Origin: an uncultured Oscillospiraceae bacterium
Lineage (GTDB): Bacteria > Bacillota > Clostridia > Oscillospirales > Oscillospiraceae
NCBI GenBank assembly: GCA_934573855.1
Contig: CAKTMF010000005.1
Location: forward strand, 62,001-126,000
Length of the DNA stretch: 64,000 nucleotides
Direction: 5' to 3'
The notes beneath the pieces are model-generated. The model did not search any database. It was not told the origin of the DNA and saw only the letters and a list, made by a program, of their open reading frames with translations. The translations under genes and the position numbers were made by a program. Positions 1 through 7,864 of this stretch are shown here, in pieces (position 1 is the stretch's first letter; every line of letters begins with the position of its first letter).

Positions 1-579
1 CCCCGCGATCAAAAGGCTCCTGTCGATGACGCCGGAGTAGCTGTCCGCGAGAAAATCCGCGAGGCGCAGCATGCTCTCCGTGTGCATGAGAAGCCCCGAG
101 CGGAAGGCATGGTGTACGCTCTTTGCGGCGGGGATGACGGAAAAGCTCTCAATGTGGCGCTCAAGCAGCCTCTCGCATATGCGGCGGTAATCCTCGTCCT
201 CTATGGAGCGGGCGAACGCGCGCACGCTCTCTACGGCGGCGGAGGCGTCGATGGGGGCGGAGGGGACGAGCCGGGTCAGGTCGTACTTGTCCCTGTCCTG
301 CTCGGCCGCGAAGCGAAAGCGCCCTATCGTCAGCTGCACCGCGCCGCGAAAATCCTGCGCCTGCGCGCGCACGAGGACGATCCTGCCGTTGTCCGATGGG
401 TCGAGCGCGCCGTTATAGTCCCATAGCTTCGCGTCCACGCTGCCGGTGGCGTCGGAGAGCTGGGCGCTGAGATAGGGCTTGCCCGTCGAGGTCTTTTTTA
501 TCTGCGCGTCCCGAAGGACATAATAGCCCTGCACCTCCATGCCGGGTACAAGCTCCGACAGCGCGACATTATATTCCAC
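1..579 (-). CDS. yhaM: YhaM-like 3'->5' exoribonuclease, N-terminal part (runs off window)
   Basis: The first 193 codons of a gene that continues beyond the left edge. It uses a GTG start at 579 behind a GGAGG-type ribosome site (584-593, read on the minus strand). The N-terminal ~90 residues look like an OB-fold nucleic-acid binding domain (GYYVLRDAQIKKTSTGKPYL, then ...AQLSDATGSVDAKLWD). From about residue 155 the sequence HHAFRSGLLMHTESML matches the start of an HD phosphohydrolase domain as found in YhaM, including the paired histidines. OB-fold plus HD in this order is the YhaM/CvfA-type ribonuclease architecture (about 310-320 residues when complete). Family assignment is from motif recognition; the metal-binding HD pair itself lies beyond the edge and cannot be checked. 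Confidence 0.82.
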   Translation of the reverse strand, partial: MEYNVALSELVPGMEVQGYYVLRDAQIKKTSTGKPYLSAQLSDATGSVDAKLWDYNGALDPSDNGRIVLVRAQAQDFRGAVQLTIGRFRFAAEQDRDKYDLTRLVPSAPIDASAAVESVRAFARSIEDEDYRRICERLLERHIESFSVIPAAKSVHHAFRSGLLMHTESMLRLADFLADSYSGVIDRSLLIAG

Positions 580-637
580 TCCGACCGCCTCCGATCAATT
601 TTTTCTTCATTATATCACCGCGCGGGGTGAAAGTAAA

Positions 638-1585
638 TCACTCCGTGCGCACCGCGCGGAAGCCGTAATAGCTCGCCTCGTCCGCGACGCAGATTATCTT
701 CAGCTCAAGATGATCCTCATACGTCCAGTAGTCCGCGTACTCCGTTATATCCAGCGAGCATACGGCGGTGTAGCTGCCGTCCTCGTTCATGTACGCCTCC
801 ACGAGCGCCTTGTTCGCAAAGCTGTTGCGCTTGGTGTTTATCCACTCGTGGTCCCAGTAGGACGAGTCCATCCGCTCCTTGAGCTCGCACTCCTGCGCCA
901 CCAGCGGGAGGAGCTGCTGATAGTAATAGTCGGCGTTCTGCGTGCCGAAATAATTGTAGTACGCGTCGATGAACATGTCGGCAAAGGCCGTGAGCTTCGC
1001 GGTCGTCTCCTCGTCGCAGGGGAGCTTCACCGGCTCAGGCGACGGCTCGGGAGTAGGCTCCGGAGTCGGCTCGGGGGTGGGTTCGGGAGTAGGCTCCGGC
1101 GTCGGCTGCACGGCGACGGTCTCGGTGTCCACCGCGTCAAGGTCGCTCCCGAGAGAGGCGTATATCCTGTCGAACATGGCCGCGCCCGCGTACATGACCG
1201 CAAGCCCCAGCGCCGCGATGATGAGCAGCACCTTTACGTATTTCTTAAAGTGCCGGAGGAACGCCCTGCGGCTCGCCTCCGCGTCCGGGTCCTTCGACGG
1301 GGCGCTCTTCTCTTCCCGCGCGGGGCGTTCGGGCTTTCTCTCCGGGGGAGAGGGACTCTTCTCCGGGGGCTTCGGCGCGGGCCTTTTCGGCTCCGCGGGG
1401 GCCTTCTCCGGCGCGCTCTTCCCGGCGGGCGGCTCCGGGCGCGTTTCCTCCGGGCGTTTCTGCGGCGGCGCAGCGGGGGCTTCTCCGTGCGTGTCCTCCG
1501 CGTCCTCTGCCCCGGCCGAGGCGACTATCTCGTTTACGCTGTTCCAAAATTCTTCGTCGAGGGTGAAGTCGTTTTCTCTGTCCAT
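638..1585 (-). CDS. Single-pass membrane protein with PTPE-repeat linker, unknown function
   Basis: A 315-residue protein of unknown function. An ATG at 1612 would overlap the upstream gene but has no ribosome site; the ATG at 1585 lies 8 bases past that gene's stop with GAGGG in front and is preferred. Order: short acidic N-terminus (FTLDEEFWNSVNEIV), about 75 residues of Pro/Glu/Lys/Arg-rich low complexity, one transmembrane helix (VKVLLIIAALGLAVMYAGAAMF, about residues 118-139), then an extracellular PTPE repeat spacer, then a ~130-residue globular domain with many Tyr/Trp (DAYYNYFGTQNADYYYQQL, SSYWDHEWINTKRN). The topology suggests an inside-out sensor or envelope protein. It is translationally close to the phosphodiester glycosidase-like gene upstream, so the two probably share a transcript. 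No catalytic motif was recognised. Confidence 0.75.
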   Translation of the reverse strand: MDRENDFTLDEEFWNSVNEIVASAGAEDAEDTHGEAPAAPPQKRPEETRPEPPAGKSAPEKAPAEPKRPAPKPPEKSPSPPERKPERPAREEKSAPSKDPDAEASRRAFLRHFKKYVKVLLIIAALGLAVMYAGAAMFDRIYASLGSDLDAVDTETVAVQPTPEPTPEPTPEPTPEPTPEPSPEPVKLPCDEETTAKLTAFADMFIDAYYNYFGTQNADYYYQQLLPLVAQECELKERMDSSYWDHEWINTKRNSFANKALVEAYMNEDGSYTAVCSLDITEYADYWTYEDHLELKIICVADEASYYGFRAVRTE

Positions 1586-1593
1586 GCCCGCCC

Positions 1594-2664
1594 TCACTTT
1601 CTTATGAGCCATGTGGTGGGCAGGTTGCGCGTGCCGCCGGCCACATTGGAGGGATTGTTTATCATCTCGCCGTTGAAGAACATGCAGGTGGAGTTGCCGC
1701 CGTCCATGTTGATGGCGTTGACGCAGCCGTACTTATCGAAAAGTATGTCCGCGCAATCCATGTAGGTAAGGCCGATACTGTACGCCTGGCGGCCGTCCAC
1801 GGCCAGCATGACGACGGCCTTGTCCTGCCGCTGCCCGATGGCGGTGCGCGGGCCGATGCCGCTCTCGAGTATGTCGTAGCCCATCTTCTCGCCGTTCATT
1901 ATGAGTACCGGTCCGAAGCTGACCGCATCGCGTATGCCGGCCTTTTCGCAGTCCTCATAGCTGAAATAGCCCACGCGGAAGATACCGTCGGCGTCAAAGC
2001 CGCCGAGCGGCCCGCCGATCTCGGCACCGTAGCACTCGCCGAGGCTGTAGGTTATGCCGTAGGGAGGCCAGCCCGCGCCGGTGCCGCCGTTGTCGATAAA
2101 GCCGCCGGCATTGATCCCGCCCAGCGCGTCATATGTATCTATCATATCCTCGAGCGTCACGCCGACGCCGTATATCTGCGACGGGTCCTGCACGGCGGTG
2201 CCGACGAACACGCGCGAGGGGTCGTAGACGACAAGGATATAGACCGTGGAGCCTTTGTAGGTGAACTTCTGCGCCACTATCCCATCGCCGTCCTCGTCAA
2301 GAAGGCCGTAGGCGTCGGGCTTGGGGCCGGTCTCCTCCGCGGGGGCCTCCGTCGCCTCCGGCGCGGCAGGCTCGTCAAAGAGCGACGCGTCCGTCCGCGC
2401 GTAGCTGCCGTCGCCGTTGTTGCGGCGGTCGGAATAGCCCTGGCTGTCCACCTCCTCCTCGCTGAGGAAGAGATACGGGATGAAGCCAAACCTGCGCGTT
2501 TCGAGCAGGGTGTATTTTACAAGGGTGTTGAGCTGCTTTGACGGCCCGCGAAACAGTATCAGTCCCGCCGCGTAGCCGCTCAGGACGAGGATGAGCAGCG
2601 TGACGAGGACATAGCACAGTCCCCGGCGCAGCCGCACCGTCGCGCTCTCCGGATGTTTTTTCAA
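1594..2664 (-). CDS. Membrane-anchored phosphodiester glycosidase (NAGPA-domain) protein
   Basis: A 356-residue protein with a TTG start at 2664 and an AAGGAGG ribosome site 8-9 bases upstream. One N-terminal transmembrane segment (CYVLVTLLILVLSGYAAGLIL, residues ~17-37) anchors an extracytoplasmic domain. Residues ~130-356 carry the signature stretches of the NAGPA/phosphodiester glycosidase fold: GINAGGF, SFGPVLIMNG, GIGPRTAIGQ, VDGRQAYSIGLT, NAINMDGGNSTCMF and the C-terminal LPTTWLI. The family includes the uncovering enzyme that removes GlcNAc from phosphodiesters and bacterial wall-associated proteins; a cell-envelope sugar-phosphate substrate is inferred, not shown. It is first in a two-gene unit with the PTPE-linker membrane protein and has its own promoter at 2697-2725. 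Confidence 0.85.
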   Translation of the reverse strand: MKKHPESATVRLRRGLCYVLVTLLILVLSGYAAGLILFRGPSKQLNTLVKYTLLETRRFGFIPYLFLSEEEVDSQGYSDRRNNGDGSYARTDASLFDEPAAPEATEAPAEETGPKPDAYGLLDEDGDGIVAQKFTYKGSTVYILVVYDPSRVFVGTAVQDPSQIYGVGVTLEDMIDTYDALGGINAGGFIDNGGTGAGWPPYGITYSLGECYGAEIGGPLGGFDADGIFRVGYFSYEDCEKAGIRDAVSFGPVLIMNGEKMGYDILESGIGPRTAIGQRQDKAVVMLAVDGRQAYSIGLTYMDCADILFDKYGCVNAINMDGGNSTCMFFNGEMINNPSNVAGGTRNLPTTWLIRK

Positions 2665-2696
2665 TAAGCACGCCTCCTTTGAAGGGGTCTTACATG

Positions 2697-2725
2697 ATTT
2701 TACTTTGAAAGCGGCGCGCTGTCAA
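2697..2725 (-). promoter_or_regulatory. Sigma-A promoter for the NAGPA-domain gene
   Basis: Read on the minus strand: TTGACA (2725-2720), a 17-base spacer, TAAAAT (2702-2697). This is a near-consensus housekeeping promoter placed about 35 bases in front of the TTG start at 2664. It is back-to-back with the plus-strand promoter at 2759-2787. Confidence 0.75.
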
Positions 2726-2758
2726 CCGGCGAAGGGTGCCGCGAACTATTAATAATTC

Positions 2759-2787
2759 TTGATTTTATGCCGGAACTGTTCTAAAAT
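2759..2787 (+). promoter_or_regulatory. Sigma-A promoter for the aminotransferase gene
   Basis: TTGATT (2759-2764), 17 bases, TAAAAT (2782-2787), followed about 30 bases on by the GAGAGGAG ribosome site and ATG of the aminotransferase gene. It probably drives the aminotransferase/CoA-transferase/C-S-lyase block up to the terminator at 6739. Confidence 0.65.
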
Positions 2788-2817
2788 GTGACTATAAGTA
2801 TAATGAGAGGAGCGTTT

Positions 2818-4104
2818 ATGATGAAGAGCTATCCCAGCATGACGAGAGCGGAGCTTCTTGAGGAGCTTGAGACAGTCCGTGCGCTCTACGCCGCGGAAAA
2901 GGAAAAGGGATACGACCTCGACATGTCCAGAGGCAAGCCCGCGCCCATCCAGCTCGATCTGAGCATGGGCCTTCTGGAGGAGGAGCCTTCATCGCTCGTC
3001 CGCTCGCGCTGCGGCACGGACGTGAGGAATTACGGAGGTCTCGCCGGGATAGAGGAGGCGCGGGAGCTGTTCGCGGACATACTCGGCGTCGGCGCGGAGA
3101 ATATCGTGCTGGGCGGACAGTCGAGTCTCAGTCTCATGTACGACTGCTTCATCAGGGCCATGGTGCTGGGCGTCTACGGCGGCAGCCGGCCGTGGGGCAC
3201 GCAGGGCGGGATAAAATTCCTCTGCCCCGTTCCCGGCTACGACAGGCATTTCCGCATTTCTCAGGAGTTCGGCGCGGAGATGATAAACATCCCCATGACC
3301 CCCGAGGGGCCGGACATGGACGCCGTGCGGCGCTATGCCGAGCATGACAGCGCGGTCAAGGGCATTTGGTGCGTGCCGAAATACTCCAACCCGCAGGGCT
3401 ATACATACTCGCGCGAGACGGTGGAGGCGTTCGCGGCGCTCAGACCGGCGGCGGACGATTTCCGCATTTTCTGGGACAACGCCTATGTCGTCCACGGCTT
3501 CCGGGAGAAGGACGACGAGCTTGCGAACATCTTCGACGCGTGCGAAAAATACGGCAGCGCCGACATGGTCTACGAGTTTGCCTCCACCAGCAAGGTGACC
3601 TTCCCCGGCGGCGGTATCTCCGCCATAGCCGCGAGCAGGAACAATATCGGTCTCATCCTCCGGCAGATGGGCGTACAGACCATCTGCACCGACAAGATAA
3701 ACCAGCTGCGCCACGCAAACTTCTTCGGCGGCGCGGAGGGGCTGCGCGAGCATATGAAAAAGCACGCGGAGCTTCTGCGGCCCAAGTTCGACTGCACGCT
3801 CGAGACGCTGCACGCGGGGCTGGACGGTCTCGGTATCGCAAGCTGGACGGACCCCAACGGCGGCTATTTCATCAGCTTCGACGGCCTTGACGGCACGGCC
3901 AAGCGCTGCGTGAGCCTCTGCCGCGACATCGGCGTAAAGCTCACCGGGGCCGGCGCGCCCTATCCCTACGGCGTCGACCCGGAGGATAAGAACATCCGCA
4001 TAGCGCCCTCCTTTCCCACCGTGGAGCAGCTGCGGCAGGGCATGGCGGCGTTCTGCGTCTGCCAGCGTCTCGCCGCGCTCGAGGCTTTGCTGGAAAAAGC
4101 GTGA
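2818..4104 (+). CDS. Class I/II aminotransferase, aspartate aminotransferase-like (PF12897 type)
   Basis: A 428-residue PLP-dependent aminotransferase. Start taken at the ATG at 2818 because AGGAG lies five bases upstream; a second ATG follows at 2821. The N-terminal signature GYDLDMSRGKPAPIQLDLSM and overall length fit the subgroup once annotated as 'MocR-type aminotransferase domain' that includes type Ic aspartate aminotransferases. The PLP-anchoring lysine is in FASTSKVTFPGGG and the pyridine-ring aspartate and following tyrosine are in FRIFWDNAYVVHGF; the C-terminal substrate-carboxylate arginine is probably in KNIRIAPSFP. Likely reaction: aspartate/2-oxoglutarate (or a similar amino acid) transamination in the cytoplasm. 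It is followed 50 bases later by a CoA-transferase and then a MalY/PatB-like enzyme, suggesting an amino-acid catabolic or exchange unit. Exact substrate is uncertain. Confidence 0.85.
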   Translation: MMKSYPSMTRAELLEELETVRALYAAEKEKGYDLDMSRGKPAPIQLDLSMGLLEEEPSSLVRSRCGTDVRNYGGLAGIEEARELFADILGVGAENIVLGGQSSLSLMYDCFIRAMVLGVYGGSRPWGTQGGIKFLCPVPGYDRHFRISQEFGAEMINIPMTPEGPDMDAVRRYAEHDSAVKGIWCVPKYSNPQGYTYSRETVEAFAALRPAADDFRIFWDNAYVVHGFREKDDELANIFDACEKYGSADMVYEFASTSKVTFPGGGISAIAASRNNIGLILRQMGVQTICTDKINQLRHANFFGGAEGLREHMKKHAELLRPKFDCTLETLHAGLDGLGIASWTDPNGGYFISFDGLDGTAKRCVSLCRDIGVKLTGAGAPYPYGVDPEDKNIRIAPSFPTVEQLRQGMAAFCVCQRLAALEALLEKA

Positions 4105-4153
4105 GCGCCGGACAAAAACGGCCGGCAGTATATAAAACAGGGAGCGTTACGCC

Positions 4154-5500
4154 ATGACGAACGATAAGCTCAGAGAAGAATACCGCTCAAAGCTCCGCAG
4201 CGCGGAGGAGGCCGTGAGGCTCGTGCGCTCCGGCGACTGGGTGGACTACGGCTCAAATAACGCCATGCCCTTCTCTCTTGACGCGGCGCTCGCCGCGAGG
4301 CGGGACGAGCTGCGCGGCGTGAAGGTGCGCGGCAACCTCACCCCCGGCCCCATCCGGGTCATAGAGTGCGACGAGCATATGGAGCATTTCGTCTACAACA
4401 CATGGCACTGCGGCGCATACGAGCGGAGGATGTGCGACGCGGGCAGGGCGTTCTTCACGCCCATGATCTTCCGCAATCTTGACTGGTACTACAGGAATTT
4501 TCTCACGGTGGACGTGGCGATGATCTCCGTCTCGCCCATGGACGGCGAGGGGTATTTCAGTCTCGCCGGCTCGGTGGGCGCGTCGCTCCCGCCGGTACGC
4601 ACGGCGAAAAAGCTGATACTCGAGGTGAACGAGGCGCAGCCGCGCATAGGCGGCGGGCCGGAGACAAAGGTACACATCTCTCAGGCCGACGCGATAGTGG
4701 AGGCGGGCTGCAGGCCGCTCATGCAGCTGCCCGTCCCCGCGCCGACCGAGACTGACGAACGGATAGCGCGGCTCATCCTCCCCCACATCCCCGACGGGGC
4801 GACGCTCCAGCTCGGTATCGGCGGCATACCCAATATTCTCGGCAGCATGATAGCCGATTCGGATATCCGGGATCTCGGCATGCACACGGAGCTTTGCTCG
4901 GACGCGTACCTTGACCTCTGGAGGGCCGGAAAGCTCACCAACGCGCGCAAAAGGCTCCGCCCCGGCGTGGGCATATACGGCTTGGCCATCGGCTCGCGCG
5001 AGCTGTACGACTGGCTGGACGAAAACGAGGAGCAGCAGGGCGCGGCGCTCTGCTGGGTGAACGACCCGGCGGTGATCGCCTCCATGGACGACATGATATC
5101 CATCAACGCCTGCCTCAACGTCGATCTCTACGGGCAAGTCAGCTCCGAGAGCGCGGGGACGCGCCAGATAAGCGGCACCGGCGGGCAGCTCGATTTCGTC
5201 ACCGGGGCGAGCGCGTCGCGCGGCGGAAGGTCGTTTCTGTGCATGAGCTCGTCCTTCACGGATAAAAGGGGCGTAATGCACTCGCGCGTCCTCCCGCGCT
5301 TCACCGCCGGGGACATCATCACCACCCCCCGCTCCCAGACCTACACCGTCGTCACGGAGTACGGCATGGCGGAGCTTGCCGGCAGAAGCACATGGGAGCG
5401 CGCCGACGCGCTCATCTCCATAGCGCACCCGGACTTTCGCGAGGAGCTTATACGCGCCGCCGAGGAGCAGCGCATATGGCTGCCGTCAAACAAGAGATAA
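4154..5500 (+). CDS. Butyryl-CoA:acetate CoA-transferase family protein
   Basis: A 448-residue member of the acetyl-CoA hydrolase/transferase (Cat1/But/4-hydroxybutyrate CoA-transferase) family, full length. The catalytic glutamate that forms the glutamyl-CoA thioester is expected in the motif DLGMHTELCSDAYLDLW (about residues 238-254); the upstream GIGGIPN loop and the C-terminal GMAELAGRSTWERADALISIAHPDFR block, which binds CoA, are intact. In gut Clostridia this family does the last step of butyrate formation (butyryl-CoA + acetate) or moves CoA between 4-hydroxybutyrate, crotonate or other acids. The CSD-like sequence after the glutamate resembles the But-type enzymes, but specificity cannot be fixed by eye. 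It lies between two PLP enzymes, which points to possible amino-acid fermentation rather than only sugar-derived butyrate. Confidence 0.85.
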   Translation: MTNDKLREEYRSKLRSAEEAVRLVRSGDWVDYGSNNAMPFSLDAALAARRDELRGVKVRGNLTPGPIRVIECDEHMEHFVYNTWHCGAYERRMCDAGRAFFTPMIFRNLDWYYRNFLTVDVAMISVSPMDGEGYFSLAGSVGASLPPVRTAKKLILEVNEAQPRIGGGPETKVHISQADAIVEAGCRPLMQLPVPAPTETDERIARLILPHIPDGATLQLGIGGIPNILGSMIADSDIRDLGMHTELCSDAYLDLWRAGKLTNARKRLRPGVGIYGLAIGSRELYDWLDENEEQQGAALCWVNDPAVIASMDDMISINACLNVDLYGQVSSESAGTRQISGTGGQLDFVTGASASRGGRSFLCMSSSFTDKRGVMHSRVLPRFTAGDIITTPRSQTYTVVTEYGMAELAGRSTWERADALISIAHPDFREELIRAAEEQRIWLPSNKR

Positions 5501-5524
5501 ACACCCCACAACGAGGAGACAGAT

Positions 5525-6721
5525 ATGAAATACGATTTTACCACCGTTATCGACCGCGCCGGCAGGGACTCCATCGCCGCCGACGTTATCCCCTTCGAGG
5601 GCCTCTCCGTGGACGAGGGCTTCGACCCCATCCCCATGTGGATCGCCGACATGAGCTTTCCCGTCGCCCCGGCGGTCATCTCCGCGATAAAAAGCCGTCT
5701 CGACTTCCCGAGCTTTGGCTATTTCCCGCTCAGCCGCGAGTATTTTGACTCCATCATCGGCTGGCAGCGCCGCCGCAACGGCGTAGAGGGCCTGCTGCCG
5801 GAGCATATCGGCTATGAAAACGGCGTCCTCGGCGGCGTGAGCGCCGCGGTGCAGGCGTTCTCCGCCCCAGGCGACAGGGTGCTTGTCCACGCCCCGACCT
5901 ATGTGGGCTTCACGCACACGCTCGAGGATATCGGCCGCCCCATCGTCCACAGCGAGCTCGTGCGCGATGCCGACGGCATATGGCGCATGGACTATGAGGA
6001 CATGGACAGAAAGCTCCGGGAGCATAACATCCACCTTGCCATCTTCTGCTCCCCGCACAACCCCTGCGGCAGAGTGTGGGAGCGCCGGGAGATAGAAAAG
6101 GCCATGGAGGTCTACGCCGCGAACGACTGCGTGGTCATCTCCGACGAGATATGGTCGGACATCATCATGCCGGGCCATAAGCACATCCCCACCCAGTCCG
6201 TGTCCGAGGACGCGAGGAAGCGCACCGTTGCCTTCTACGCCCCCAGCAAGACCTTCTCGCTCGCGGGGCTGGTCGGCTCCTACCACATAATCTATGACCG
6301 CTACCTCCGCGACCGCGTCGCGCGGCAGAGCGCCATGAGCCATTATAACGACTGCAACGTCCTCTCCATGCACGCGCTCATCGGCGCCTATTCACCCGAG
6401 GGCGAGGAATGGGCGGACGAGATGGTCGGGGTCGTCGACGGGAACCACCGCTATGCCTGCGAATTTATAGAAAAGAACTTCCCCGGCGTCCGGGTGCAGC
6501 GCCCGCAGGGGACGTACATACTGTATCTCGACTGCGCGCAGTGGTGCGCCGAACACGGCGTGAGCATTGCTGAGCTTCAGTCGCGCGGCGTCAGGTGCGG
6601 CGTCATCTGGCAGAACGGCGAAACGTTCATCTATCCCAACACCATACGCATGAATATGGCCCTGCCGAGAGCGCGCCTTGTCGAGGCCCTCGACCGGCTC
6701 AAAAAATACGCGTTCATCTGA
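5525..6721 (+). CDS. MalY/PatB-type PLP-dependent C-S lyase/aminotransferase
   Basis: A 398-residue fold-type I PLP enzyme of the MalY/PatB group. The N-terminal YDFTTVIDRAGRDSIAADV and PIPMWIADMSFPVAP are hallmark segments of cystathionine beta-lyase-like MalY/PatB proteins. Other landmarks: NGVLGGVSAAVQAFSAPGD, the substrate/PLP segment CSPHNPCGRVW, the PLP aspartate in VVISDEIWSDII and the Schiff-base lysine in YAPSKTFSLAGLVGSY. Such enzymes split cystathionine or cysteine S-conjugates to pyruvate, ammonia and a thiol, and may also transaminate. AGGAG at 5513 precedes the ATG, 24 bases after the CoA-transferase stop, so the genes are very likely cotranscribed; a strong hairpin follows at 6739-6773. 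Confidence 0.87.
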   Translation: MKYDFTTVIDRAGRDSIAADVIPFEGLSVDEGFDPIPMWIADMSFPVAPAVISAIKSRLDFPSFGYFPLSREYFDSIIGWQRRRNGVEGLLPEHIGYENGVLGGVSAAVQAFSAPGDRVLVHAPTYVGFTHTLEDIGRPIVHSELVRDADGIWRMDYEDMDRKLREHNIHLAIFCSPHNPCGRVWERREIEKAMEVYAANDCVVISDEIWSDIIMPGHKHIPTQSVSEDARKRTVAFYAPSKTFSLAGLVGSYHIIYDRYLRDRVARQSAMSHYNDCNVLSMHALIGAYSPEGEEWADEMVGVVDGNHRYACEFIEKNFPGVRVQRPQGTYILYLDCAQWCAEHGVSIAELQSRGVRCGVIWQNGETFIYPNTIRMNMALPRARLVEALDRLKKYAFI

Positions 6722-6738
6722 CATCTTCAGACAGACCT

Positions 6739-6776
6739 GCGCCGCCGCGGCATTTGCCTTGCCGCGGCGGCGCTTT
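6739..6776 (+). terminator. Intrinsic terminator after the C-S lyase gene
   Basis: A perfect 14-bp GC-rich stem (6739-6752 with 6760-6773) around a 7-base loop, followed by a short TTT run. It sits between the C-S lyase stop and the aspartokinase gene, closing the upstream three-gene unit. The U-tract is short, so termination may be partial. Confidence 0.7.
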
Positions 6777-6829
6777 CCCTATCACCCTCCGCGCCGCCTC
6801 TGTATATAATGTGGCGAGGAGGAAAGCCC

Positions 6830-7795
6830 ATGCTTGTTGTGCAGAAATTCGGCGGCAGCTCACTTGCCGGGCCCGAGCGGCTGCGCCGGGCCGCGAACAT
6901 ATGTCTGGATGCCCGGAAAAGAGGAAACGACGTTGTGCTGGTGGTCTCCGCCATGGGGAACACCACGGACGATCTTGAGGATATAGCGCTGAAGATAAGC
7001 GCCTCGCCCCCGGCAAGGGAGATGGACGCGCTGATGACCACCGGCGAGCAGCAGTCCGCGGCGCTGATGGCGATAATGCTTGAGAGCCTCGGCGCCCCGG
7101 CCCGCTCCTTCGCGGGCTGGCAGGCAGGGCTTTTCACCGACCGGCGGCACGGCGACGCGCGCATAAGCGTCATTGCCCCAGGCCGCATAAACGCGGCGCT
7201 CGCCGAGGGAGTGACCCCGGTGGTCAGCGGCTATCAGGGCGTCAGCTCCTCGGGGGACGTCACCGCGCTCGGTCGCGGCGGCTCGGACACCACGGCGGTC
7301 GCGCTCGCGGCGGCGCTGGGCGCGGATAAGTGCGAGATATATACCGACGTCGACGGCATATACACCGCCGACCCAAGACTGATAAAGGACGCGAGGAAGC
7401 TCGCACGGATAGACTATCGGGATATGCTCCGCCTTGCGCGCGCAGGCTCGCAGGTGCTGCACCCCCGGTCGGTTGAGCTTGCGCTGCTCGAGCGGGTGGA
7501 GCTGGCGCTCAAAGGCTCCTTTGCGGACGGCGGAGGCTCTCTCGTCTGCGCGCTCGCGGAGTCCGAGCGCCCGGATTTTGCCGGCGTGACGCGGAGCGTT
7601 CAGGACCGCGAGGTGAGCCTTGTCGGCAGGGCCGCCTCGGCCGAGGTGCTTTCGGCGCTGGTGCAGCGGCTGGGCGAGAGCGGCATACAGGTCCTCGGCG
7701 GAAGCGTGTCGGAGGGCTGTGTCGCCGTGAAGGTCGCCCCGTCGCAGCTGGACGACGCGCTCCTCACCGCTCACGGCTTCGTCGGGAAAGTATGA
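6830..7795 (+). CDS. Aspartate kinase, short form with a single ACT-like domain
   Basis: A 321-residue aspartokinase; an in-frame start at 6809 exists but the ATG at 6830 has AGGAGG ahead of it and gives the conserved N-terminus MLVVQKFGGSSLA. The kinase domain (about residues 1-235) is complete: KFGGSS, MTTGEQQSAALMA, LGRGGSDTTAVALAAALGA, IYTDVDGIYTADPR and RAGSQVLHPRSVELA. Only about 85 residues follow, with one ACT-like segment (EVSLVGRAASAEVLSALVQRL...). Usual monofunctional aspartokinases have ~400 residues and two ACT domains, so the first regulatory ACT appears missing. It catalyses phosphorylation of aspartate, first step to lysine, methionine, threonine and diaminopimelate. A TATAAT at 6805-6810 could be its -10 element, but I see no good -35. 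Feedback control is likely altered (inference). Confidence 0.85.
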   Translation: MLVVQKFGGSSLAGPERLRRAANICLDARKRGNDVVLVVSAMGNTTDDLEDIALKISASPPAREMDALMTTGEQQSAALMAIMLESLGAPARSFAGWQAGLFTDRRHGDARISVIAPGRINAALAEGVTPVVSGYQGVSSSGDVTALGRGGSDTTAVALAAALGADKCEIYTDVDGIYTADPRLIKDARKLARIDYRDMLRLARAGSQVLHPRSVELALLERVELALKGSFADGGGSLVCALAESERPDFAGVTRSVQDREVSLVGRAASAEVLSALVQRLGESGIQVLGGSVSEGCVAVKVAPSQLDDALLTAHGFVGKV

Positions 7796-7826
7796 CGGAC
7801 GATCTCCAGCTTCCCGTATCATACAA

Positions 7827-7856
7827 AAAAGGACAGTCACCGACTGTCCTTTTATA
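7827..7856. terminator. Bidirectional terminator between aspartokinase and PurN-like gene
   Basis: A 12-bp stem (7827-7838 with 7842-7853) and a 3-base loop with A-runs on the left and T-runs on the right, so it can stop transcription of the plus-strand aspartokinase and of the minus-strand PurN-like gene that converge here. Confidence 0.85.
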
Positions 7857-7864
7857 TGTTCATA

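Noticed and set aside
4253..5428. Minus-strand frame of 391 residues opposite the CoA-transferase
   Set aside because: Shadow; the plus frame is a full-length family member.
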